A DNA stretch of 64,000 nucleotides from positions 3,034,501 to 3,098,500 of the forward strand of contig OZ038468.1 in NCBI GenBank assembly GCA_964036295.1, written 5' to 3'. Both the position numbers and the translations under genes were made by a program. Below the pieces are notes generated by a model. That model was not told where the DNA came from, ran no database searches, and worked only from the letters and a program-made list of their open reading frames with translations. Below, one piece after another: positions 23,935 through 34,669 of this stretch. The number at the start of each line of letters is the position of its first letter. Position 1 is the stretch's first letter. The DNA comes from Plumapathes pennacea (lineage: Eukaryota > Cnidaria > Anthozoa > Antipatharia > Myriopathidae).

Positions 23935-24470
23935 TCCCGGGTGGGGGTACTCAATAGGAATTTGGGTAGGGGGGTTCCGCCGACTCTATAAAACCCTGAC
24001 CCTATTCAAGACACAAAAATGGAAATTTTGCTACCCTGTCTAAGACAAAGTGCTCTCATTTGATACCCTGTTCAAGACTGGACCAAAAAATTACCCTATC
24101 CAACTATTTGCACTATTGTTTTTTTCACATTCTATCTTTGGCCAAGTCAACAAAAGTCCGTTCACCGGAAATTGTTTGCGGTTAGTCTTTTTTTAATTAT
24201 ACTCCAGTCAGCTTGCGTTGCACGCGTTACCACTGGAGCATACGAAGAAATCGCGCAAAAAAATGGCGAGTGCAAAAAAATGTGGTTGAGGGGGGAGGGG
24301 AAGAGGAGAGGATCTTGAGAAAATAACCCTGTTTAAGACACGAAAATGTAAAATTTGATACCCTGTTTAAGATAGAAGACCCTGAAAATGATACCCTATC
24401 GGGCGGAACATCCCTATATAGGAAATATATGGGAGTACCCCCCCCCCCCCCCCCCCCCCCGGAGTTTCTT
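23935..24470 (+). repeat. poly-C bounded dispersed repeat, copy 2
   Basis: Three or four copies of TACCCTGTTTAAGAC-like words are spaced through the unit, from TCCCGGGTGGGGGTACTC to a 23-base C run at 24438-24460. It is in inverse orientation to the copy at 23150-23560. Confidence 0.6.
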
Positions 24471-25106
24471 ACCAATGGAAATTAAACAACCCACTTCTAT
24501 ATCCGTATGAGACTCTGAATTGCGGACTCCAAACCATTATGGATTTTAGTTTGCCACTGCAAACATTTGCTGGATTTCACATTTTCTTTTTCGGCAAATT
24601 TTGCAAATAAAACTAAAAAAAAAAAAAAAAAAAAAAAACCGCTAATATAATATTCTATTGGTTATCCACATTTTTGGGACACTGCCATTCAAGGGACACT
24701 CATTCCCAGGGACTGTATATGTATTTCTGTAGTCTGATTGGCTGAGAGCAAGCATAATTTGTTCAGTTTTCTATACTTTCTGTGGCGTTTCCACAACTTT
24801 ATCCGACAGGAGTTAGATACAAGTTGTCAACCATGACACTAGTGTGCATTCCTAAATTGTTTGAGTGTTGAGTCCCAACAAACTTTTTTAGTCACATGAT
24901 AAACAGGTCATCATTGTACAGTATGAGTTGCTCGTGCAGTTAGTGATGTTTGAAGATTGTACAAAAATTGCATGAACCCTCACTCATATGCACTTGAAAT
25001 ATACCAAGGCCAAGAACAAAATAATGTCTGTGCACACCAGCCTTGGCTGTGTACACAAGCACAAACACTTCATATGAGCATTACAACAAATCAAACTCAC
25101 CATAAT

Positions 25107-25165
25107 GTCTGGCACTTTGAGAGTGAAGAAATTCCTCTTCTTGCGACTCCAGCATAATTTCTCCT
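25107..25165 (-). CDS. candidate exon of an unrecognised - strand gene
   Basis: On the - strand, ATCATTTTCAG precedes and GTGAGTTTG follows an open segment reading EIMLESQEEEFLHSQSARHY. It joins in phase to the candidate exon at 25871-25923 to continue VFVQFGRNPTFLQQLIQ-G. The acidic, helical composition looks coding. I do not recognise the protein. Confidence 0.35.
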
Positions 25166-25870
25166 GAAAATGATAACCACACTGAGAAATATATCAAAAA
25201 CACAACATTGATAGTAGCTAATATCTTGATGAGACAGCATAAGTCCCACCTCAACAAAACCCTGCAAAGCTCATTTCCTGCTCCACTATCTTCTTATTTT
25301 CTTCATTCTCAGAGCATGAGAAAGTGAGAGTTAGGAACAAGACATTCCTAAGCCTGCAATAGTCCAGAATTCTGGGATTAATCCACAGAGTACAACAATG
25401 AGAGTGTGAGAGAATTCATACAATTTAATATAATTATTAAATAATCCATTCACTTCTAAAGCAACAATCAACTTTAATTTTCTCTTTCCCTCACCACAAA
25501 AATATCATATCGTAAGAAGAACTTGGCTTGAGACAGCTTACTCAAATGATGGCTGATTGAACAATCCTCACTAAATCACTCCTACATTTTATTCTGTAAA
25601 GAAAAGGAAGAAAAATGTTTCAAACTTTGGAGTGAAGTGTGAATATCAAGGAGAAAAAATATACATCTACATATTTCTTATAATTACATACAAGAAATCA
25701 GTAAAAACAGGTAAATTTAATGTTTGCCAAAAAGACAAAAAAGTTAATAGCCAGGGAAAAAGTCAGAGTATTTTATGGTCAATTTGTAATAAATTACTAG
25801 AGACAACATATTTTTACTGGAAACCTAAGCATTCTCGTTAACCATTAGAAACTCACGAGCTCATACCTTG

Positions 25871-25923
25871 GATCAGCTGTTGAAGAAAGGTGGGATTTCT
25901 GCCAAATTGAACAAACACCTGTA
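25871..25923 (-). CDS. candidate exon of an unrecognised - strand gene
   Basis: This segment sits between a good acceptor (TTTCTTTACAG) and donor (CCAAG|GTATGAG). It is open in two frames. The frame VFVQFGRNPTFLQQLIQ looks protein-like and runs in phase into the exon at 25.1 kb. The other frame is phase-compatible with the candidate exon at 27.3 kb, so the chain is ambiguous. Confidence 0.35.
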
Positions 25924-26479
25924 AAGAAAGCAAAGCTAATATAGGTAGGTCATCACTAATATTATCCCAGCCCAAAATAATCCCCACACAAACTCAAGAC
26001 CTAAATCTAACTGAATATTCAAACCAAAGAAATTACACATGCCAAGTATAAAAGTAGTTACAAATTGTAAGCATTAATCACACCAAATCCAGTACACCAA
26101 TGCAAACACATAATGTAAACATGAACACCTGGTAAATTTGCTTGCACTTCTCTTTTAATCAATTAGCTTATTGCCGGCTACACTACTTTTTAACTTGCAC
26201 CTTATAATCAATGAATGATATAGAAAGAGATCCACAACAAATCCCAGCTTGTTTGTGTAGATACTGGCTGTTGCCTCTTTCTTACTAGGATGCAATTAGT
26301 TTTATTCAACCATGTGAACACACTATCGAAAATAGAAAACCCGTTTCTTTGCTGCTTTTTCTTTCGAGATTTATCCTCTCTTTCTTTCTTTTTAGTCATG
26401 AGTTGACTATGTGTGCTCTGCAAGATTGCACATTATTAGATCCTAATTTTCTAGTTTTAAAATTTATCACTCATGAGGC

Positions 26480-26780
26480 TAATTAAAACCCAGGGTATTT
26501 TGTCCAATCTTTACTGCACTTAGAGCAAATACAGAGTACAATCTGCACGTGAGTGAATATTGTTTTAGTTATATGTTAGCCCATTACAGTATATCTCTGC
26601 ATCGACAATTCGCCTAGGTAATGCTTCTACATGCAAACTTAACAAATAACCTGTAAGTTCCCTCTCGTTCATACTGTAGCCAGCCAATATTATAGAAAAA
26701 TTCACTGCCTGACGAGTGAATTATATATATAACCAGCAAATAAAAAGAATGGAGCACGAATGGCCCCATGACATCCTCCA
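26480..26780. repeat. block duplicated at 37.13-37.44 kb
   Basis: Shared words in order are ACCCAGGGTATT, GCACTT..A.CAAATAC, ATCTCTGC.TCGA.AATTCG and GAATGGAGCACGA. The block lies beyond B2 here and beyond B3 in the other copy. On the - strand it has an AGTAAA here and an AATAAA in the other copy at the matching place, so it may be a gene 3' end. Confidence 0.5.
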
Positions 26781-26830
26781 TTGGCTACCACTATGAGATG
26801 CACAGCCACCATATCAAACTTGCCTTTAGT

Positions 26831-27057
26831 AAAAAGCATGGGCTGAAATCGAGGACAGTATGGCCGCTAAGAAAAATGCGCAATACAGTAGGTGTTCGCT
26901 GGTTTATTAAAAATGTCGAACTTAACACGAATTAGTATGGTAAAGGTATAAGTGAATTCGTGCTAAGTTCGACATTTTTAATAAACCAGCGAACACCTAC
27001 TGTATTGCGCATTTTGCTTAGCGGCCATACTGTCCTCGATTTCAGCCCATGCTTTTT
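26831..27057. mobile_element. foldback with about 103-base arms
   Basis: Positions 26831-26934 and 26955-27057 are near-perfect inverse copies, sharing GGTTTATTAAAAATGTCGAA and GAGGACAGTATGGCCGCTAA. The loop is about 20 bases. The word GGTAAAGGTATAAGTGAATT occurs in the loop and again just outside the right arm. Confidence 0.7.
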
Positions 27058-27320
27058 ACATGGAGGTAAAGGTATAAGTGAATTCAGTTGTTTACCTTTA
27101 CCTGGAAAGGAAATTACCACTTTCTGCCGTGTTATCCGAGTCCCAAGTTTGAGAGTTTCACCTCCGGTATTCTTGGTTTCTGGAGGCCATGGCCATTTGA
27201 AACATCCACTAAATTGACATTTATCGCCTGTAATGTGCTAAATATAGCAAGTTTCAGACTCGGATGAGTCAACTGCAAAACGTCGTGAAAAGGATGCACT
27301 AGTCAGAAAAGTAAACATAC

Positions 27321-27437
27321 CTCCCTGCCTTCGTCTTTGGCCTTCTGTGACAATATAGAAGTTGTCCTCCCAAGGGTAAGGTATTTTACTGTTCTTTATA
27401 TGCTCATGGAACTTCTTTGGCCGCCCATTTGCAGATT
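27321..27437 (-). CDS. candidate exon of an unrecognised - strand gene
   Basis: An open segment ends at a good donor (CAGGGAG|GTATGT). It reads GRPKKFHEHIKNSKIPYPWE, then DNFYIVTEGQRRRQG. The composition is convincingly protein-like, and the other two frames hit stops. The upstream boundary is uncertain, because the nearest AG (CAGCTTAAG) has a weak tract. It could be an extra 3' exon of B2 through an alternative donor in B2 exon 5 (CCTAA|GTGAGA, phase 1, compatible), or a separate gene. Confidence 0.4.
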
Positions 27438-28204
27438 CTTAAGCTGTTTTTTAAAACGTAAACAGCAATTCACTCGGTGGCCATCTTGTTAATCATAGGC
27501 CTGGTTCCTCAGCTTTTTTATCGTGACGTATTTCCGTTCGTTCGTCTGTGTATTTGTCTATGGTTAAAAGTTGTATCAAAGACAATGATTTTCTGGGAAA
27601 ATTGAGAATGGAGAAAACGAATAACATTTCTGGTTGCGGGAACAGAGATTTGGATGCGCAAGGAAGAGAAGACACAATTTCATGGAACTCCAAACTCGGA
27701 GCAGCACAAATGATCCTTTAAATGGGCGATGAGAAGGTGAGACTTAATTACCGGAAAAATGTAGGTTCCTGTTCTGTTATGGTCTGATTGAACTCACGGA
27801 TAGTCTCAACGTATGGTTTAATCACTTCAAAATACGTTCACAAGAAACAACAACAACACCAAGCTCAAGGTGGAATATATCCGCATGCAAGTCCAAGGAA
27901 TAACTCGTTACAGGTCCCAGAGATGAAGGTACTCGAGGATGCAGTAAACACTGCACAAAAAGCATAACAATCTAATTGTCATCGATGGCTTTTAAAGACA
28001 AGTCACCCCACAATGTATAAAACATTGTACATTCCCCTTATCACAGTACAAAACCAAATTAGTAAAATTTCGCCGCTATTGTAAATCAAGTAAGTTTGAC
28101 GACCAGCAAAGGTGTACACGCCATTCCTTGACGTCAGAAAAAAATTCCATAAAACTACCCCATGGTATTCCGCGTCCGCTGACAAGTAAGATACCAGCAA
28201 ATAG

Positions 28205-28224
28205 TGTGTGTGTGTGTGTGTGTA
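28205..28224. repeat. (GT)n microsatellite
   Basis: About ten GT units. Confidence 0.8.
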
Positions 28225-28488
28225 TATACACGTTTGGCCTCACATTTCGACATTATATCTTGGAACATATTTATGCGATGTGCTCCTGTGCATAGAAAGT
28301 TGTAGTAATTGTGGAATAAATAAATGAATATGCACTAAAGTACAAAAGTTCGTAAATCGGTGGAAGAATGACTAAACAAGGACCTGGACAAACACATTAA
28401 TTGAACAATTTTCGGAAGACTTTCGGCGTAAAACTAAAACCAACGTAAATCATGACAACACAAATCATACGATGTACACTTTCGATAG

Positions 28489-28579
28489 TCATCCGAAAAA
28501 TGCCCTAAAGTAAGCCAGTATATACATCAAGGCCGACATCTCACTTAGGGCGATGGTTTGGGCCACTGGAATGAAAGAA
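28489..28579 (-). CDS. B2 exon 5 (terminal)
   Basis: After the acceptor ATTATTTTCAG the frame reads SFIPVAQTIALSEMSALMYI and ends at TGA 28491-28489. The incoming phase (2) matches exon 4 exactly. The PV...(A/V)L(S/K)E pattern resembles the candidate terminal exon of B4 (EPVTIVVSLKEL). Confidence 0.45.
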
Positions 28580-28645
28580 CTGAAAATAATTAATGTTATT
28601 AGTCGCAGGTTTTTGTTTTCTTCGTTCAAATTTAATAGAAATTAC

Positions 28646-28691
28646 CTCTCGACAACGTGATTTCTTATTCCATTCTGTCTGGTCATACGTT
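28646..28691 (-). CDS. B2 exon 4
   Basis: This is a 46-base exon between ATTTTACAG and GAGAG|GTAATT. Joined in phase 1 it reads K-RMTRQNGIRNHVVE. It is strongly basic. Confidence 0.45.
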
Positions 28692-29155
28692 CTGTAAAAT
28701 AATCAAACAATATAATAATAACAAGAAAAAGAAAACATTGTGTTTTAGAGTATCAATAATTATAAAGATGCGGGGACTAAGCAAAACTAATCCATAAAGA
28801 TTTCCACGAATTAGGGGCAGAACATTACGTGATGCAATATATAATATGATCAACAATTTTTCAGTTATACCTCGTGGCATAGACCTTGAAATCAAGTACA
28901 AGAGTAGAAATGTTGATGTTCTAGGTATTCTGCCACCTCAAAAACGCATTGCAGTCTGAAAACGGGAAATATGTCTACCCGGAGAAGCTCAAAAAAAAAC
29001 AATGTAGAAAGCTCCCCAACCCTTAGATGTCCCGCATTTATCATTTATACAGTAGTTGAGTTATCGTTCATACTGTATTTGAGTTATCAATTCCCCATGT
29101 CAGTAAATGTGTAGTTGTCGGATCATTTCCTTAATTTAAAATCTTAACTGCTTAC

Positions 29156-29217
29156 TTTGTATTTTGGGCTGTTTAGATATATTTTCATCCTCTTCATTTC
29201 CATTGTTTTCAATGTCC
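29156..29217 (-). CDS. B2 exon 3
   Basis: The frame DIENNGNEEDENISKQPKIQ lies between an acceptor (CATGCAG, or nine bases earlier CTACAAAG, same frame) and a donor (ACAAA|GTAAGC). It enters in phase 2 and leaves in phase 1, fitting exons 2 and 4. It is an acidic linker. Confidence 0.45.
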
Positions 29218-29471
29218 CTGCATGGACTTTGTAGAAAAGAGAATATGTGTAAAATGGGAGATAATTATTTGTTATAAAAAAGGTGCTTTGAAAGTCTGAG
29301 CAGTTGTTATTAGACATAGTTAATGTACATAGAGCCACGATGCTACATCATGACAAACAAATTATTTGTGATCGGATTAAAGGGCAAAGAAGAGCTGTTT
29401 GTTCAATGCATAATTTCTGATTTGTGATAATTCACGAAGAAACCCATGTAACTGTTCAAACAAATGCAAAC

Positions 29472-29512
29472 CCGTTTCGTTTTCCTGTTGTAGTTGAGCA
29501 ATCTTGCTTTTT
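29472..29512 (-). CDS. B2 exon 2 (41-base microexon)
   Basis: The acceptor TTTTTAG and the donor AACGG|GTTTGC frame 41 bases. An exon of identical length and similar sequence (GATTGC..AACTACA, GAAAACGAAAC) lies at 39307-39347 downstream of B3. The splice-consistent frame reads KKQDCSTTTGKRN here and EKHDCQTTSRKRN in B3. Conservation of length, borders and frame in two loci supports a real exon. Confidence 0.6.
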
Positions 29513-30277
29513 CTAAAAAGGAAGGGAAAATAACAGAAAATGGCAGTATTATAAATGGCCGACATCAAGGAAAGCATTGACTGCGGACAAGTTTTAAATG
29601 ATTGTTAAGTATTCGGTTAAGAACTTAGGGTTTTGTCTGCAACAACCATACTGTAACATGCATACAATAATTTTTGCATTGTGATTGGCTGAGCGCATGT
29701 CAATTTATCCCAAACAGTGCAAAAATGTGAAATTAGCAGTGCAGGAATGTGAAATTAAGAGTGCAGAAATTTGAAATTGAAAATTTCTGACAGCTGGCGC
29801 GCGTATTAACTGTGCGAGCCAAACAAAACAGAAATCGTGTTTTCATTCCTCAGGAGGATTCCGATTCTGTTTACGAATAGTCTGCGAAACAAGCTATTCT
29901 GTAGTTTTCTGGGCGCAATCGCGCATACAAGGACTGTTTCGATTTTTGGCCGCGCGAAAATTGGGACAAGTGCAAAAAGGATGCCTCCTCCCCCCCTCGC
30001 CCCAATTTTTGCGCTCGACTCACGTTTCGCGCGGCCAAAATCGCAAAAGTCGTCGTATGCACTTTGTATCGAAGGGAAACGCTTGCTACGCAGGCTAGTT
30101 TACGAGAAAACATAGTTCTTGCGAGACTTGTGAGTTGTGTAATGAAATTGAAAAAAATGCATGCTATTAACAACATAAAGTAATCACATAATTTCTCATG
30201 CAATTTTGGAATAAATGAGCACTCGAAATGTTTTTCAAAGACCACAAATTGCAACCGCGCGGCCTTCGTGCAATTTT

Positions 30278-30667
30278 GGCCCCGTCCACACTACGCCGGA
30301 TAAATTTGAAAACGCAACTTTTTTTTCACTCTGAAAACGCAAGAAATGTTTTCCGTCCACACTGGAAAACGGATAAAATGTTTCCGGGCCCAAATGTATT
30401 GTTATTGCTCTACAAACGTCCCTGACAATCTTTGAAGCCACTTGACGTGACCACGCGAATCAGGGTTTTCGAAAAGTTCCGTTTTCAAAATGTTTTTCGT
30501 CCACACCAAAACGCAAAGCCGGCGTTTTCAAATTTATCCACTTTGAAGAGCGTTTTCGAAAAGTTCCGTTTCCGTGGACAATTTATCCGGATTAGTGTGG
30601 ACGGTAGGCCTAACCGTAAGAATAAAGTTGCGTTTTCAAATTTATCCGGCGTAGTGTGGACGGGGCC
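30278..30667. mobile_element. MITE with GGCCCCGTCCACAC termini
   Basis: The terminal inverted repeats exceed 40 bases (GGCCCCGTCCACACTACGCC, continuing through GGATAAATTTGAAAACGC). TTT flanks both sides. Inside there are further CGTCCACAC words in both orientations. It lies in B2 intron 1 and has no coding capacity. Confidence 0.75.
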
Positions 30668-30799
30668 TTTGTAGTCTTTGAAAAGTTTACTCGTGCTCAT
30701 TTATTCGTTCTCAACACATACCGTAATGCTGAACGGAAGGAAACTAAACGAAGGAATGGGAGTGAAAATAAGCATCAAAGAATGTTGTATGAAAAGCTA

Positions 30800-30916
30800 C
30801 TTTATTACACTTTATTTTCGCGACAATTTTAACAAAATCGCAAAAATAAAGTGTCGCGAAAAATGACCATCCCTAAATTGCGAAATTTAAGTGTCGCGAA
30901 CATAATGTGTAATAAG
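30800..30916. mobile_element. small MITE in B2 intron 1
   Basis: The ends TTATTACACTTTATTTTCGC and the inverse of TTATTACACATTATGTTCGC face each other. Related TTTCGCGACA/TGTCGCGAAA sequence occurs at 41545-41640 and 43255-43345. It begins 68 bases past the B2 exon 1 donor, so the longer reading frame through it is not coding. Confidence 0.55.
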
Positions 30917-30983
30917 GCACGTCATCCGACACGGGAAGAGTGGATCGGCTGCTGTTAACAAAGGTATTATCAAAATATCCTAC

Positions 30984-31340
30984 CTCGCTTGACTTGTAGC
31001 TTTCGCAGAGATCAGTGATCAGCTTCAACAGACTGCTTTTCTTAATTTTGGCTGTAATGCGATTGGTAGAGTCTTCCAGGACTGCATAATCACTTCCATC
31101 TTCAATATGCATTCCGGTGACCTCATAATGCAGAGATTTGTCTTCTGACAAAGATGTCTTCAATCTGGGGTTTAGCCATGGCCGGGCTTCACGTATGAAA
31201 CAATCTAGTAATTTGTGTCCACCGGGACGGTTACTACTGATTACGGATCTGAGCATTCTATGATCCCATACCAGTGGTTTTTCTTCAGTCTTTAGTGACC
31301 ACCAGGATGTTATCTCTGGACAAATTTCACTCGAAGACAT
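30984..31340 (-). CDS. family B gene, copy 2, first coding exon (B2)
   Basis: The exon starts at ATG 31340 (MSSSEICPEI), 25 bases after the acceptor TTGTTGTCAG. It has 119 codons and ends at AGCGAG|GTAGGA, phase 0. The conserved blocks are PLVWDHRMLRSVI, GGHKLLDCFIREARPWLNP, LSEDKSLHYEVTGM, and ITAKIKKSSLLKLITDLCES. Exons 2-5 can be followed downstream with matching phases, giving a protein of about 198 residues. Its tail changes from acidic (exon 3) to basic (exon 4) to hydrophobic (exon 5). No signal peptide is present. It is divergent from A3 with only 2.8 kb between, the tightest pair in the window and the best place to look for a shared promoter. The function is unknown. Confidence 0.65.
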
Positions 31341-31344
31341 GGTC

Positions 31345-32490
31345 TTCACTCGAGTTTATCTGACAACAAATTAGAATCTCGGTCTGTTAAATACTGTGTG
31401 AAAAGTGAGACGACACAAAAAGAAGGGGGATGGGAGAATACCTTATTCGCAGAATACTGCAAGGTGGGTGTCAACGTGGATCTTCCCGTTTGATCGCTCG
31501 ACGCCGTTGTGGACGTCAGTGTTCAAAGTTGATTTGGAGGGGTCTTTGCTTATAGTTTTGGTGGGGGTAATTCGTCTCTAGTATAAATTATTTCTGATTT
31601 CTTTAACACTTAGAGGAGATCACTAACATATAAAGATTGGGTTATACAAACTAACTCTAATATGAAATCACTCTATTACATGTTAGTAGCGAACGTTACC
31701 TAAACCTGGGTTGCTGTTTTGCTCTTGTGAACGGTTTACTATTCTTTAAACTTACCTTAAATAGGCGCCTTTCAGGAAAACGCACGCAACCTCAGAACGT
31801 AGTTATACTGTTATGTTGTGTTTTTCTCGTTGCTAGCTGCGTCAGCTGGACTCATGTTGTGCTAATTCTCGGAACCGAGATAGTCGGCATACACTTTTAA
31901 TATTAAATGCGTGTTTGGTGTATATCTTGTGATTGATCTGAGCGCAATTTAATTACGTCCACAACAAAAATTAAATAAATTTACACTTGCCCTCAGTATC
32001 CAATCATGAGACCTGTTGTGACGCCCGTATACATTGTCTATGAGACTTAAGAAAACAAAACGTGGGTGTTGAAAAAGCTCACCTCCGGTCTGGGATTTCC
32101 CCATGTTTTCCTGAAAGGCACCAGTATATGGGCAGATGTTGTGACAGGAGAGAGCGTCTCGATTCTGCACTCAGTCTTCTCTGATCAAACTTTACCAAAA
32201 TTTCGCGCTTTGCCGGTAAGTTTGGCAATTAGTTATAGATTTTCTTATTACCAGGGCGCTCTTGGAAATTCATTACGCGCATCTTTTGTACCTTTTCGTT
32301 TACAGATTATAGTTAGAGTTTGTTTTCTTCTCAGTCCGCTTCCAATTCCTTGTAATGTTCCGCCAGAGTTATACTAAGCTTCTTTGTGTGACAAAGCAAC
32401 CATATACGTTCTACCTCTTTAAAATTGTGGACTGGATGCTTCCTAAATATAGCGATTTACAGGAAACATCTCACCACGAACGTACGACTA
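31345..32490. other. intergenic between B2 and A3, left half
   Basis: No repeat or gene is supported. Any B2 promoter and 5' exon should lie here. Confidence 0.4.
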
Positions 32491-32491
32491 A

Positions 32492-32686
32492 GGCCCCGTC
32501 CACACTAATTCGTTTTCGTTTGACAAAGTTTAAAACGATGTCTAAAACGGAGGTTTTGAAAAACGTTTTCCAAAGTGGAGACTTTCGAAAACGGATGCGT
32601 CTTCAAATGAAAACAAATTAGGTATGGATAACGGTGGATAAGTGTGGACGAAAATGGAGCTTTTTGAAAACGCATTAGTGTAGACG
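32492..32686. mobile_element. degraded MITE, GGCCCCGTCCACAC family
   Basis: The left end is GGCCCCGTCCACACTAATTC and the right end is close to the inverse of GTCTACACTAATGCG. It relates to the elements at 2696 and 30278. Confidence 0.55.
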
Positions 32687-33194
32687 CGTAAAAGCTTTAT
32701 TGGCATGACCTTGTACACGAGGTATTGCAAAGGCAAGATTTTGTAGCAACTAAAGATACTGACTTTTATACATCCTCTGTAAATATCATGTTCTGCATAT
32801 TTGATATATGTGCGGTTCTAGGAAACCGGTATTTACTATTTCCAAGAAATGTTTAAATATAGGCAGCTAATCAACCATGATGGCAAGCTAGGGTTTCAGT
32901 CATGATCATTGTAGTTATACCCGAGGTCTCATTTGTAAGCAACTATGAGACCCAAGGCGACTTCTTTGCTGGCACTGAGGGTGAACGTTGGTGTTTGAAA
33001 TCTTGGTTTGCAGGTGGCTCTTTTTTCATTAACTTACAAGAAGGAAACCTAATCGGGAGTTTTGGATAGAAAAATCAAACAGGTAATACTTTACCAGGGC
33101 AGTGTATTATGCATATTAAAAACTTTCGCAAGGTACTCTTTAACCACAAATAAAGCAATAACCGGATTGTAGAATCCCAAAACTTAAATTAAAC

Positions 33195-33279
33195 CCGATA
33201 ACTCGAACCATCAAAGGGAAGTGAATCAGAGTTTCGCTAATATATATTGTTTCACTTCCCTTTGAGGAAGAGTTATCGG
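33195..33279. repeat. hairpin
   Basis: CCGATAACTCGAACCATCAA..GGGAAGTGAA is inverted as TTCACTTCCCTTTGAGGAAG..TTATCGG around a loop of about 25 bases. Confidence 0.55.
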
Positions 33280-34091
33280 ATTTAATTAATTTTCTTGCTA
33301 TGACGTCCCGGCCGCTGTTTGTCTTCATCAGTTCTCAAATACTGTGAAACTATAGAGCAGGTTGATTTGCAGACCGCACGTAATTTAGAGTCCAATACGA
33401 AGTTGAACCGGTGCACCGACACGATGGTTCATAACTTCGACAATTAGGAAAGAATGCACGGATATTTTCCACACCGATATTCACTCTGGGGTCGATATAG
33501 TAAATCTTTTTTACCCATTGTAAAAGTTTGCGCCTTTTATGCCTTTGAACAGGAAAACGTCTATCCGAACCCAAAGCCGTGAAGCGACACCAAACTAACT
33601 ACATGTCTAACGTGCATTTATTTTGAGCTATGTCTGTCAAATAACACTTACATTTTATTGCCAAAATTACTGTCATCACATTAAAACAGCTTTCAAAAGT
33701 TCAATTTCTTAATTAAAAAAAAAACGCTGAATTTCTTAAAACAGTTGACTGTAACACAGATTAATGCATTGATTCTTAGCCCGTGCATTCGTAACTTGTG
33801 GTGCGACATGCAGTGATTGGTGTGTATGTGAGTTTCGAAACAAATCGTAGTGTCCCTCGTCATGCCGTATTTTCTCAAATAATCACAGAGACGAAATACA
33901 TTTTCCTTCTTGTCCATTTCTTTTTCGCATTATGATTGAACGACTTGGAAAGTAGCAAATTCCAAAATGGCCAACACGTCTTTATCACGCTAAGGCGGGT
34001 AAAGATTTATGGACCTTTCACGTATATTTAGGATGCTGATTGGCCGAGGAGACAATATCTGTTGACAGTAAATAAAATGCCCAAGAAGTTT

Positions 34092-34135
34092 CTCTCTCTC
34101 TCTCTCTCTCTTTCTTTTTTTTTCAGATCAATTCA
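34092..34135 (+). promoter_or_regulatory. pyrimidine tract and 3' splice site before A3
   Basis: (TC)n followed by a T run and TTTTCAG, with the A3 start codon 12 bases downstream. This is a strong acceptor and implies a 5'-UTR intron. Confidence 0.65.
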
Positions 34136-34138
34136 ACA

Positions 34139-34663
34139 ATGTCAGCGAGTCGTTTTCCTCTCGTCGTATGGCCCGATAGGATCGGAATACAGACGCATGT
34201 CAATTCTGGACACATTGTCCGTCCCAGAGGACATGAGCGGCGTATATGGGAGATATCAGGCGCCCATAACAGCCACCATTTTCTAAGGCATGCAGCAGAA
34301 ATGACCACCCTAGTAAGCAATTACCAGAACAAAACAAATAAAGCTGACGCAGAATTTTCAGTATACCAGATTGAGTACAGACAAGCAGAGGATCATCCTC
34401 AGACGTCGTTAGTAAAATCGTTGTATGACCCACAATCATTTACAGTGGATGAGCTTTACGAATTAGCACAAAGAGCATTTACGGACTTTAAAGACATTGA
34501 CCCCCTATATCATACAAGAGGTCCTCCGTATAAGTGGCATGGGAAAGTTATTATGCCAAATGGCACAGTAATCTGGTTTGGGGGGAGATACGAAATAAAT
34601 TTACGAGATGGTAACACTGAAGTTAAGACGTACTACCCGGAAGAAATAATTTATCCCCCTTGA
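34139..34663 (+). CDS. EndoU-like nuclease family A, copy 3
   Basis: This is the longest intact member (174 codons), with an extra N-terminal stretch (MSASRFPLVVWPDRIG) before the core. The likely catalytic residues are His20 (THVNSG) and His43 (ISGAHNSHHF), followed by VKSLYDPQSFTVDELYELA, the strand YKWHGKVI, GTVIWFGGRYE, and the C-terminal VKTYYPEEI. The order and spacing match the bacterial EndoU nuclease fold along the full length. There is no signal peptide or transmembrane segment. The acceptor is 12 bases upstream of ATG. It is divergent to B2. The frame is intact, with all motif residues kept, so it is among the best candidates for an active enzyme. Confidence 0.8.
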   Translation: MSASRFPLVVWPDRIGIQTHVNSGHIVRPRGHERRIWEISGAHNSHHFLRHAAEMTTLVSNYQNKTNKADAEFSVYQIEYRQAEDHPQTSLVKSLYDPQSFTVDELYELAQRAFTDFKDIDPLYHTRGPPYKWHGKVIMPNGTVIWFGGRYEINLRDGNTEVKTYYPEEIIYPP

Positions 34664-34669
34664 TTGCTT

